6,528 bases of DNA, from the NCBI GenBank assembly GCA_046481785.1, contig JAWOJF010000312.1, positions 1 to 6,528 of the forward strand, read 5' to 3'. Source of the stretch: JAWOJF01 sp046481785 (GTDB taxonomy: Bacteria > Bacteroidota > Ignavibacteria > Ignavibacteriales > Ignavibacteriaceae). Made by a program: the position numbers and the translations under genes. Below the pieces are notes generated by a model that saw only the letters and a program-made list of their open reading frames with translations, had not been told where the DNA came from and did not search any database. The first letter of the stretch is position 1. The number at the start of each line of letters is the position of its first letter. This document shows positions 1-4,912 of this stretch, piece by piece.

Positions 1-55
1 AATAGCATGAGCGGCTGCCCGGATACGGCACCCCGGGAGAGTTTTGCAGTCTCTT

Positions 56-170
56 GCAGCAGGCTTTAGCCTGTGAGCTCTTGTAACACAGGCTTTAGCC
101 TGTGAGGTCTTGTAACACAGGCTTTAGCCTGCTGAGCTCTTGTAGCACAGGCTTTAGCCTGTGAGGTGCC
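56..170. repeat. Tandem array A of a 29-30 bp palindromic (REP-like) unit, four copies
   Basis: Four copies of the palindrome (CA)CAGGCTTTAGCCTG(TG) have their CTTTAGCCTG cores at 64, 93, 122 and 152, so the period is 29, 29 and 30 bp. The linker between copies, close to AGCTCTTGTAACA, is also conserved, so the whole unit repeats and there are no unique spacers. Each unit can fold into a short hairpin. Non-coding palindromes of this kind in bacterial genomes are often REP elements mobilised by REP-associated tyrosine transposases (RAYTs); no such gene is in this window, so that link is inferred. Confidence 0.85.
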
Positions 171-188
171 CATAATAAACAAATAAAT

Positions 189-200
189 CACAGGCTAAAG
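189..200. repeat. Inverted, truncated copy of the REP-like palindrome
   Basis: CACAGGCTAAAG is the reverse-oriented left half of the array palindrome. After position 200 the sequence switches to GGTCTGTTGC instead of completing the palindrome as the related copy at 548-565 does. Together with the forward copy at 146-163 it makes a head-to-head pair about 25 nt apart, a REPIN-like arrangement. The break at 200 marks the left edge of the segment that separates the two arrays. Confidence 0.7.
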
Positions 201-261
201 GGTCTGTTGCAGAACTAATAATTTAAATGTTTTCTCCTTGAAAGAGATTGTTTATTTATTG

Positions 262-281
262 CCACGACATTTATTTCGTGG
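262..281. repeat. CCACGA/TCGTGG hairpin
   Basis: CCACGA (262-267) pairs with TCGTGG (276-281) across an 8 nt AT-rich loop. The arms match the family of the longer hairpin at 381-400, so this is a degenerate member of a second palindrome family nested among the CTTTAGCC repeats. No gene overlaps it convincingly; an open frame through 238-423 runs over several palindromes and is not believable. Confidence 0.6.
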
Positions 282-302
282 TTTAGGATTCCAAATATTT
301 TT

Positions 303-360
303 GGCTTTAGCCCCCGAAGGGCCGGGACACGCACAATTAAGGCAAATTGTGGCTAAAGCC
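303..360. repeat. Nested inverted repeat GGCTTTAGCC ... GGCTAAAGCC
   Basis: The perfect 10 bp arms lie at 303-312 and 351-360 and use the same core as arrays A and B. Inside them are a GC-rich stretch (CCCGAAGGGCCGGG, 313-326) and a second perfect inverted repeat, CACAATT (332-338) with AATTGTG (345-351). The result is a palindrome within a palindrome about 58 bp long, able to form a branched hairpin on either strand. It looks like a compound REP element; no function is visible. Confidence 0.7.
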
Positions 361-380
361 TCCATGCTAATTGTTTTCTC

Positions 381-400
381 CCACGACTTAAAAGTCGTGG
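381..400. repeat. CCACGACTT/AAGTCGTGG hairpin
   Basis: A perfect 9 bp inverted repeat (381-389 with 392-400) with a two-base centre. It is flanked by a further short inverted pair, AATTG just upstream and CAATT just downstream. TTCTCCTTG occurs at 412-420 and again at 232-240, so the two CCACGA hairpins sit between direct copies of that 9-mer. There is no T-tract suggesting a terminator and no gene ends here, so a mobile repeat is the better reading. Confidence 0.65.
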
Positions 401-443
401 CAATTGATATCTTCTCCTTGTGAAGTTAAGGCTGAGTTGTGTA

Positions 444-530
444 GCAGACTCTTTAGCCTGCTGAGCTCTTGTAGCACAGGCTTTAGCCTGCTGAGTTCTT
501 GTAACACAGGCTTTAGCCTGTGAGGTGCCC
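444..530. repeat. Tandem array B of the 30 bp REP-like unit, three copies
   Basis: CTTTAGCCTG recurs at 451, 481 and 511, exactly 30 bp apart. The first copy has a variant left arm (GCAGACT instead of CACAGG). The stretch 475-559 repeats 116-200 at an offset of 359 bp with only three mismatches by eye (positions 137, 145 and 181 against 496, 504 and 540), so arrays A and B are duplicates of one another rather than independent expansions. Confidence 0.85.
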
Positions 531-547
531 ATAATAAACTAATAAAT

Positions 548-565
548 CACAGGCTAAAGCCTGTG
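548..565. repeat. Inverted full-length copy of the REP-like palindrome
   Basis: CACAGGCTAAAGCCTGTG is the complete reverse-orientation partner of the forward copy at 505-522; 25 nt separate them. This is the intact counterpart of the truncated copy at 189-200. It is followed by CTACA and an A-run. The head-to-head pair is the arrangement described for REPINs. Confidence 0.75.
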
Positions 566-570
566 CTACA

Positions 571-950
571 TAAAAAAAGGAGCAGGTGCGATCTACCCTG
601 CCCGATACTCATCTCCCGACAAGTATATAGTATTTTAATTTGCTTGGTTTAATAATTTCATAAATACAAGGGGGCGATCTCGTAGATACTATTCATTAAT
701 TTCGGCAAAATTAAAATACAAAGTGTCGCACTCTACTCCTGTATTTCCAGACCGGCAGCTAATATGCTAATATTCCGGATAAAAAAAATCAGTATAATTA
801 CGGTAAATTTTTTGCGGTTTGTAAGTTACGACTGCAGAAGAAATTAACCGGGATTAGGTTTATTGTTTCATAAGAATGAGTTGTACAACTTAAAAAAAGA
901 AACAATCCTTTCGCAGAGTGTGCTTCAGAATCGGGAGAAAAACCATGCAG
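571..950. other. Gene-free stretch between the repeat cluster and the operon terminator
   Basis: I see no credible gene in these 380 bases. The frames that stay open are short, lack ribosome binding sites and run through the terminator hairpin at 961-981. A weak 5 bp stem (GCAGG 582-586 with CCTGC 597-601), beside the A-run at 572-578, could act as a poor leftward terminator, but no leftward gene would need it. The only clear element is the dispersed repeat copy at 781-802. Confidence 0.6.
781..802. repeat. 22 bp dispersed repeat, copy 1 (single arm)
   Basis: Eight A residues followed by TCAGTATAATTACG. The same 22 bases recur exactly at 4660-4681, in the same orientation, where they form one arm of a long hairpin. 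Here no complementary second arm can be found within about 70 bp on either side. The two copies bracket the six-gene cluster at 1011-4611. TATAAT lies inside the repeat, but no rightward gene follows, so I do not call it a promoter. Confidence 0.75.
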
Positions 951-981
951 GTAAAAAAATGCCGGGAATATTACTCCCGGC
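951..981 (-). terminator. Rho-independent terminator of the leftward gene cluster
   Basis: Read leftward, GCCGGGA (981-975) pairs with TCCCGGC (967-961) in a perfect 7 bp GC-rich stem with a 7 nt loop, followed at once by A and seven T residues (960-953). It lies 29 bp after the stop codon at 1011-1013 and is the only strong terminator seen after any gene of the cluster, so the run from about 4611 probably ends here. Confidence 0.88.
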
Positions 982-1010
982 GTTAAATACTGAATATTTA
1001 ATAAAATCAA

Positions 1011-1430
1011 TCAACAAAAACACATTGGAGGGCAATAGGCAGACATTTCCATTGTTATAATTCCATTGGTAATTGTCATTACATCGGGCCTTATTTCTAT
1101 AAATGTTTTTGGACTTCCGCCACTTTCCAGTAATTCACGAATAACAGAAACGCTGTATACATGGAAAACAGTTTCTTCATCAACTTTAACATTTTCGGGA
1201 TACAGCGGTTTCCGGTTAACACCAAGAATTACGGCTTCATTATTAATGATGTTAAACATTAGGATGGAGCTGGATTTTTCCATAAGGCCGGAAAGGAGCG
1301 AGGTTTCTATCTCAACACTTTGTAACACGGGGCCAAACAGTTTATCCCCTTCTTCTTTGCTGAAAAGCTGTCCCAAAACTTGTTTTTCTTCCAGGATAAG
1401 ATCAGAAACGGAATTGTTAACTTGTTCCAT
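1011..1430 (-). CDS. CPPMC-tail protein B (unrecognised family), paralogue of the 2080-2457 product
   Basis: A 139-residue soluble protein with no signal peptide or membrane segment and no named family that I recognise. Conserved points shared with its paralogue are GQLF-(S/T)KE-x-G (residues 20-28), FGP (32-34), LMF-x-IINN (57-64), HVYS-x-S (90-95), ELLE (99-102) and the tail EMS-xx-CPPMC (128-137). The alternation of short hydrophobic and polar stretches suggests a mixed alpha/beta fold. Cysteines occur only at the extreme C-terminus: C133, C137 and C139, ending CPPMCFC. It has about 16 extra N-terminal residues compared with the paralogue. The ATG at 1430 follows GGGA with a 5 nt spacer. 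It is the last gene before the terminator and is separated from the membrane protein gene by 55 bp holding a palindrome. Metal or thiol chemistry at the tail is a guess. Confidence 0.85.
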   Translation of the reverse strand: MEQVNNSVSDLILEEKQVLGQLFSKEEGDKLFGPVLQSVEIETSLLSGLMEKSSSILMFNIINNEAVILGVNRKPLYPENVKVDEETVFHVYSVSVIRELLESGGSPKTFIEIRPDVMTITNGIITMEMSAYCPPMCFC

Positions 1431-1465
1431 TTTGTTCCCACATTGTTTTGTTGATTGGTATAATT

Positions 1466-1484
1466 AAGCAAAATAATTTTGCTT
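1466..1484. promoter_or_regulatory. Perfect 19 bp palindrome before the CPPMC-B gene
   Basis: AAGCAAAAT and ATTTTGCTT are perfect 9 bp arms around a single central A. It lies just downstream of the stop codon of the membrane protein gene and 36-54 bp upstream of the next start. No T-tract follows in the leftward direction, so it is a poor terminator; a protein-binding operator or an mRNA processing/stability hairpin are the alternatives. Which one cannot be decided from sequence. Confidence 0.45.
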
Positions 1485-1485
1485 G

Positions 1486-2076
1486 TTAAACACTTACACT
1501 TTTATGTATAGGAATTTTTTTACTATTATTTACATTGAAGAAAATAAAATAGAGGCCTATTAATAACTGGAAACTATTTGTTACAAAAAAATATAAATAA
1601 CCTGTTTCTTTATGAGTAATAAAAAAGAAAACCTTTATTATTATTGAAAGAGTATATAATATTATTACTAAATAAAAAAAATTTAAACTTTCTTTATCTC
1701 TGATCTCCAGTACAAAATCTTCAAGGAATAATATTAAAGTTATTAACCAGAACAAGGCAATTATGCCATAAATAATCCGAGTTTCGAAATGACCCGAAAA
1801 AAAAACCAGGATTAATAGCAGCGTTAAGATGAAATATTTAAATTGATTAATAGATTTCTTGAAGCTAACAAGAGAAAAAACCAGTAGCCCAATGGTTACT
1901 AAATGAATATATTGCGGCCGAATTGAAAAATAGATATAGCACAAATATGCAATAGGATCAGAAACGGCCAATACCAAAAAATAATAAAAATATTTCGTTT
2001 TATATTGTTTGATTGGAGGAAACAGCCATACAAGCAAACATAAATAATATAAGCTGGTTATAAATCCTGGTTTCAT
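1486..2076 (-). CDS. Seven-transmembrane membrane protein (unrecognised)
   Basis: A 196-residue, strongly hydrophobic protein. By eye, helices lie at about residues 5-20, 29-50, 56-72, 78-95, 98-120, 131-154 and 159-181. Positive charges in the loops 21-28 (KQYKTK), 72-80 (FKKSINQFK), 121-130 and the tail 181-196 (KKIPIHK) put the N-terminus outside and the C-terminus inside, a seven-helix receptor-like topology with almost no extramembrane domain. It resembles a free-standing version of the seven-helix sensor regions found at the N-terminus of some histidine kinases, but no kinase or other effector domain follows. The ATG lies 3 nt after the stop of the CPPMC-A gene with no Shine-Dalgarno sequence, which indicates translational coupling. 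I see no transporter or protease motif. A role as membrane partner of the CPPMC proteins or of the kinase at 3186-4367 is inferred from position only. Confidence 0.82.
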   Translation of the reverse strand: MKPGFITSLYYLCLLVWLFPPIKQYKTKYFYYFLVLAVSDPIAYLCYIYFSIRPQYIHLVTIGLLVFSLVSFKKSINQFKYFILTLLLILVFFSGHFETRIIYGIIALFWLITLILFLEDFVLEIRDKESLNFFYLVIILYTLSIIIKVFFFITHKETGYLYFFVTNSFQLLIGLYFIFFNVNNSKKIPIHKSVSV

Positions 2077-2079
2077 TAT

Positions 2080-2457
2080 TTAGCACATAGGTGGACAGCA
2101 TGAGGACATTTCCAACAACATACTTCCACTGCTTAGTGTAAATGCGGCTTCCCTTTGTTCCAAATATAATGTATCGTCCCCCTTTTCTAATAATTCTAAA
2201 ACCATTGATATGCTATAAACATGTAAAACAAAACCATCATTTAATATGGTGTTGGTTTTATTAAGTAATTCTTTCCTGCCCTGGCTATATACAATAGGTT
2301 GATTATTTATAATGCCAAACATTAAATACGGACCAATGTCTGTTCTCTTTCCATAATCAGAAACAATTTTGCTGTCTAAGGGAACGCTGAATACAATAGG
2401 TCCAAATACTCTTTCTCCATCCTCTTTAGTAAACAACTGTCCAAAAACGTCAGCCAT
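2080..2457 (-). CDS. CPPMC-tail protein A (unrecognised family)
   Basis: A 125-residue soluble protein, roughly 40% identical by eye to the product of 1011-1430 over almost its whole length. Shared blocks are FGQLFTKEDG (residues 5-14), FGP (18-20), LMFGIINN (45-52), HVYSIS (79-84), ELLE (88-91) and the tail LLEMSSCCPPMC (114-125). The only cysteines are C120, C121 and C125, and the chain ends on the last cysteine. Such closely spaced terminal cysteines suit metal coordination, a redox pair or a site for modification, but the sequence does not say which. The start is well supported: AAGGAGG at 2463-2469 sits 5 nt before the ATG, the best ribosome binding site in the window, suggesting high expression. 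It lies 46 nt after the response regulator gene and may have its own promoter. Confidence 0.87.
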   Translation of the reverse strand: MADVFGQLFTKEDGERVFGPIVFSVPLDSKIVSDYGKRTDIGPYLMFGIINNQPIVYSQGRKELLNKTNTILNDGFVLHVYSISMVLELLEKGDDTLYLEQREAAFTLSSGSMLLEMSSCCPPMC

Positions 2458-2462
2458 ATTGG

Positions 2463-2503
2463 CCTCCTTATTTGATTAAATGAATGATTAAAAAAAGTTA
2501 CAA
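2463..2503 (-). promoter_or_regulatory. Possible sigma70-type promoter and strong RBS for the CPPMC-A gene
   Basis: Read leftward from the response-regulator stop: TTGTAA (2503-2498), a 17 nt spacer, TTTAAT (2480-2475), then AAGGAGG (2469-2463) and the ATG at 2457. The boxes match the sigma70 consensus at 4 of 6 and 5 of 6 positions with ideal spacing, but the predicted leader would be only about 10-15 nt and AT-rich DNA gives such matches by chance. The RBS is certain in form; the promoter is speculative. TGATTAAA occurs twice, at 2473-2480 and 2485-2492, 12 bp apart, overlapping the -10 box. Confidence 0.35.
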
Positions 2504-3196
2504 TTATTCTGAACTGCCCTCTTTATCAATACTCTCTTTACTAAGAATAGTATATTGTATTGCAAATTTTATCAGATCAGGAAGGGAGCGTAAATTTAAT
2601 TTCTTTATCAGATGTGTTCTGTGCGTATCTACTGTTCTTTTACCAAGCTTAACCTTTTTAGCTATTTCACTAGAAGTCAGCCCTTCACTTATGTAATATA
2701 AAATTTTTTTTTCTCTTTTTGTTAAATCTTTATAATTATTTACTAAAAAATCTTTAGATTCAAACTTTTTAATTATCTGTTCAAGCTGTTCAGAAGAAAG
2801 ATTTTTAAAATATCTTTCCCCGCTCCGGACTGCTTTTATTGCATCGTATAACTCCTCTTTATCTGTATTTTTATTTACAAGTCCTAATCCGCCCGACATT
2901 AAAACTGCATATACATATTCTTCTGCATCATACATAGAAAGGAACAGGGCTTTAACAGCCATGTCAAACTTCCTTATTTCAATTAATGCTTCAATACCCG
3001 ACATTTCGGGCATCGATATATCAACAAGTATAACATCAGCTTTTTGATTTTTATACAATTCAACAAGCTGAGCACCGTTTTCCGCTTCGCCTATAAGTGC
3101 TACATCACCAAAAGAGTTTAATATTTCTTTTATGCCGCTCCTGAACAGGCCGTGATCATCTGCAATTATTATACTGATCTTTTTTTCATTTTCCAT
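2504..3196 (-). CDS. NarL/FixJ-family two-component response regulator
   Basis: A 230-residue DNA-binding response regulator with the standard family length and layout. The receiver domain (about 7-123) has acidic pocket residues D13 and D14, the phosphoacceptor D59 in VLVDISMPEMSG, switch S87 in LFLSMYD and the conserved lysine K109. The LuxR-type helix-turn-helix (about 157-215) shows LTKREKKILYYISEGLTSSE, then IAKKVKLGKRTVDTH and LIKKLNLRS. Phosphorylation on D59 by the neighbouring kinase is expected to promote dimer DNA binding. The ATG at 3196 lies inside the last codons of the kinase gene (11 bp overlap) with GGAG 6 nt upstream, so the two are translated together. Its likely targets include the downstream CPPMC/membrane genes, inferred from adjacency; no operator was proven. 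All key residues are intact. Confidence 0.95.
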   Translation of the reverse strand: MENEKKISIIIADDHGLFRSGIKEILNSFGDVALIGEAENGAQLVELYKNQKADVILVDISMPEMSGIEALIEIRKFDMAVKALFLSMYDAEEYVYAVLMSGGLGLVNKNTDKEELYDAIKAVRSGERYFKNLSSEQLEQIIKKFESKDFLVNNYKDLTKREKKILYYISEGLTSSEIAKKVKLGKRTVDTHRTHLIKKLNLRSLPDLIKFAIQYTILSKESIDKEGSSE

Positions 3197-4367
3197 CGTC
3201 CGCTCCGATTGGAATTTCAGTTATTATAACAGTGCCGTTATTTTTTGAAGAATCAATTTTAAATACCCCGTTAAGATTTGAAACCCTTTCACGCATATTT
3301 AATAAACCATATCCGCCGTTCTCCGGAGATTTATAGTTGTCAGGCTCAAAACCTATACCATCGTCAGATATAATTACCCGAACCTTATCAGGGGTTCTTA
3401 CAAGCTGTATATTAAAATTTTTTGCTTCGGAATATTTAATAATATTATTTAATGCTTCCTGTGCTACCCTGAAAAGAGCAACTTCTTTTTTTAAACTTAT
3501 TCTTTTTTCAAAACCTGTAACGTCTACCTTGCCTTCAATCTTACTTTCATTTGAGATCCTGTCGCAAAGATATAACAAAGCCGGCGCCAGTCCCATCTCC
3601 TCAAGAATTTTTGGTTTAAGGTCATAAATAACATTTTTCAGATCTTTAATGGTGGTTTCAAATAATTCTGTAAGAGCTTTGTACTCATCGCTGTTACCGT
3701 TTGAATTAAGATTCTGCATATTCTGCATTTTTAACTTAAGGAACAGAAGGTTCTGCCCAATACTATCGTGTAGTTCGCGTGCAATCCTTTGTCTTTCTTC
3801 CTCAATTAAATTAATAAGATGGTGAGACAAAAACTTCAATCTTTTCCTGGAACTGCGTAACCTGTTCTCATATCTTTTTATATCTGTGATATCATGAAAA
3901 TAGATCTGACCGATGTTAAGAAAAGAATTCCCCCGTAAAGAGATAAGATAATATTTTTTATTTATATATGTGGAATAGGAATGGAACAAATTACTTCTTA
4001 CAAGTTCACTTATGCTTATATCCAGGTTAGGAAGCAGTTTGTTTATATTTTCCCCTTCGTACCTGGAGAATTCCGGAAGAACTTTAGCTTCATTGTTTGT
4101 ATATATAACTTTGCCCGTTTCATCTATCCTAAGCACAGGATCGGGATCAAGGTCTGCGAACAAAGCCATAAGCCGTACCTGCTTAAGCTCCAGTTCATTT
4201 TTTTCAAGAAAATGTTTTTTGTTAAGAGGGTAGATAATGTAGTAGTAAAAGAAATAAACAATTATAAGAACAAAGATGGTAGCTAAGATTGAATAATAGA
4301 TTGGATTGTTAAAATCAAAAAGCAAGTCGATAAATTCTTTTGCCTGGATAAAGGCTGTGTTTTTCAT
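3186..4367 (-). CDS. PAS-domain sensor histidine kinase, NarL type (HisKA_3 plus HATPase_c)
   Basis: A 393-residue membrane-anchored kinase. Order: a short N-terminal tail, one transmembrane helix (about 22-46), a linker, a PAS domain (about 66-162, with DPDPVLRIDETGKVIYTNNE at 74-93 and the C-terminal IYFHDITDIKRYE), a HisKA_3 dimerisation helix with ERQRIARELHDSIGQNL (191-207; phosphoacceptor H200), and an ATPase domain (about 295-388) with N-box QEALNNIIKY (303-312), G1 DDGIGF (335-340) and G2 GGYGLLNMRERV (351-362). All catalytic motifs are intact. With only about 20 residues before the membrane helix there is no periplasmic sensor domain, so the signal must reach the cytoplasmic PAS domain, the membrane segment or a partner protein. 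The start is 1 nt after the preceding stop codon (TGAgATG), with little Shine-Dalgarno sequence, so it is translationally coupled. Its cognate regulator is the overlapping gene at 2504-3196. Confidence 0.95.
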   Translation of the reverse strand: MKNTAFIQAKEFIDLLFDFNNPIYYSILATIFVLIIVYFFYYYIIYPLNKKHFLEKNELELKQVRLMALFADLDPDPVLRIDETGKVIYTNNEAKVLPEFSRYEGENINKLLPNLDISISELVRSNLFHSYSTYINKKYYLISLRGNSFLNIGQIYFHDITDIKRYENRLRSSRKRLKFLSHHLINLIEEERQRIARELHDSIGQNLLFLKLKMQNMQNLNSNGNSDEYKALTELFETTIKDLKNVIYDLKPKILEEMGLAPALLYLCDRISNESKIEGKVDVTGFEKRISLKKEVALFRVAQEALNNIIKYSEAKNFNIQLVRTPDKVRVIISDDGIGFEPDNYKSPENGGYGLLNMRERVSNLNGVFKIDSSKNNGTVIITEIPIGADDGK

Positions 4368-4368
4368 C

Positions 4369-4611
4369 TCAGCTTATCATGTTATTAATCTCAGATGTAA
4401 ACTTATCAATAAATAATTTCTTTTTTATAGGTTTGTTGAAAAAATTATTTGTTTTATCAAGTGCTGTGTATATAATTTCTTCTTTAATAGAAGGGAAAAA
4501 TTCCTCTATCTTTTTTACAAAAAAATATTTGTCCTGGTACTCCCGGATAAAAATAAAATCCTGAAGCAGAAAGCTATCCAGTACGGAAGATAGGTTTTTC
4601 GTATTTGTCAT
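4369..4611 (-). CDS. Small orphan protein, first gene of the kinase cluster
   Basis: An 80-residue protein with no recognised family. It is rich in Lys, Glu, Phe and Ile and lacks cysteine, a signal peptide and a membrane helix. It looks mostly helical: about residues 7-37 (LSSVLDSFLLQDFIFIREYQ onward), 41-56 and 62-79 (KKKLFIDKFTSEINNMI). I prefer the ATG at 4611 because AAGGA lies 7 nt before it; an in-frame ATG at 4629 would add six residues (MYKERV) but has no ribosome binding site. Its stop codon is 1 nt from the kinase ATG, so it is co-transcribed and probably coupled to it. A regulator or adaptor of the kinase is the natural guess from position. A poorly conserved or non-functional leader frame cannot be excluded. 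Confidence 0.7.
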   Translation of the reverse strand: MTNTKNLSSVLDSFLLQDFIFIREYQDKYFFVKKIEEFFPSIKEEIIYTALDKTNNFFNKPIKKKLFIDKFTSEINNMIS

Positions 4612-4658
4612 TACCCGTTCCTTATACATATTGGAAATAAATATAAGTTAACGGTAAC

Positions 4659-4714
4659 AAAAAAAAATCAGTATAATTACGCTTTTTTTTAAAATCGTAC
4701 TTATACTGATTTTT
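4659..4714. repeat. Long AT-rich hairpin carrying copy 2 of the 22 bp repeat; possible bidirectional terminator
   Basis: AAAAATCAGTATAATTACG (4663-4681) pairs with CGTACTTATACTGATTTTT (4696-4714) at 18 of 19 positions around a 14 nt loop. A-tracts on the left and T-tracts on the right mean that, on either strand, the stem ends in a T-run (nine T residues leftward), as intrinsic terminators do. It lies about 190 nt after the T9SS gene and about 50 nt before the kinase cluster, so it could insulate one from the other. The left arm with extra A residues (4660-4681) matches 781-802 exactly, which instead suggests a mobile inverted-repeat element; both may be true. Confidence 0.7.
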
Positions 4715-4866
4715 ATCGACAATTTTATATTAAAATATTGCCGATTAACTATATTTTTAACTTTTCTTTTATTTTTAGGTCAATTTGGGCACATTAGCCG
4801 GTTTTAAATTAGTTTCTCTTTAATAATTCTCCCCGGCATTGTTCCCTTTCAAAGATGCAGCTAAAT

Positions 4867-4912
4867 AAATAAGGGAATATGAATTGAGTTAGGACACCCC
4901 AATCCCTTATTT
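4867..4912 (-). other. Stem-loop spanning the stop codon of the T9SS gene
   Basis: AAATAAGGGA (4867-4876) and TCCCTTATTT (4903-4912) form a perfect 10 bp inverted repeat with a 26 nt loop. The right arm includes the TAA stop at 4907-4909. Leftward, the stem is followed by ATTTAG rather than a T-run, so it is not a standard intrinsic terminator. An mRNA 3'-end stabilising structure is possible. Confidence 0.4.

Noticed and set aside
56..170. CRISPR array (29-30 bp period)
   Set aside because: The entire period is conserved, so there are no unique spacers, and the units are palindromic with drifting sequence; no cas gene is present.
238..423. A 61-codon rightward open frame
   Set aside because: It runs through three palindromic repeats, has no ribosome binding site, and its translation simply reads the repeats.
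572..601. Leftward intrinsic terminator (GCAGG/CCTGC stem with T-run)
   Set aside because: The stem is only 5 bp with a 10 nt loop, and no leftward gene lies between it and the strong terminator at 951-981.
798..1060. Short open frames on both strands around 800-1060
   Set aside because: They cross the intrinsic terminator stem at 961-981, lack ribosome binding sites and, on the minus strand, need a TTG start directly after the CPPMC-B stop codon.
1066..1467. A 133-codon rightward frame opposite the CPPMC-B gene
   Set aside because: It is antisense to a gene whose reading is confirmed by a conserved paralogue; the plus-strand product has no recognisable character.
1486..2457. AgrB/AgrD-like peptide pheromone system feeding the two-component pair
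   Set aside because: The membrane protein has AgrB-like size but no closely spaced His/Cys catalytic pair, and the CPPMC proteins are over 120 residues long with conserved globular blocks, unlike AgrD peptides.
1011..2457. CPPMC proteins as RiPP precursors with a long leader and a cysteine core
   Set aside because: The tail is suggestive, but no modifying enzyme, protease or exporter is encoded in the window and no leader-cleavage motif is visible; kept only as a remote possibility.
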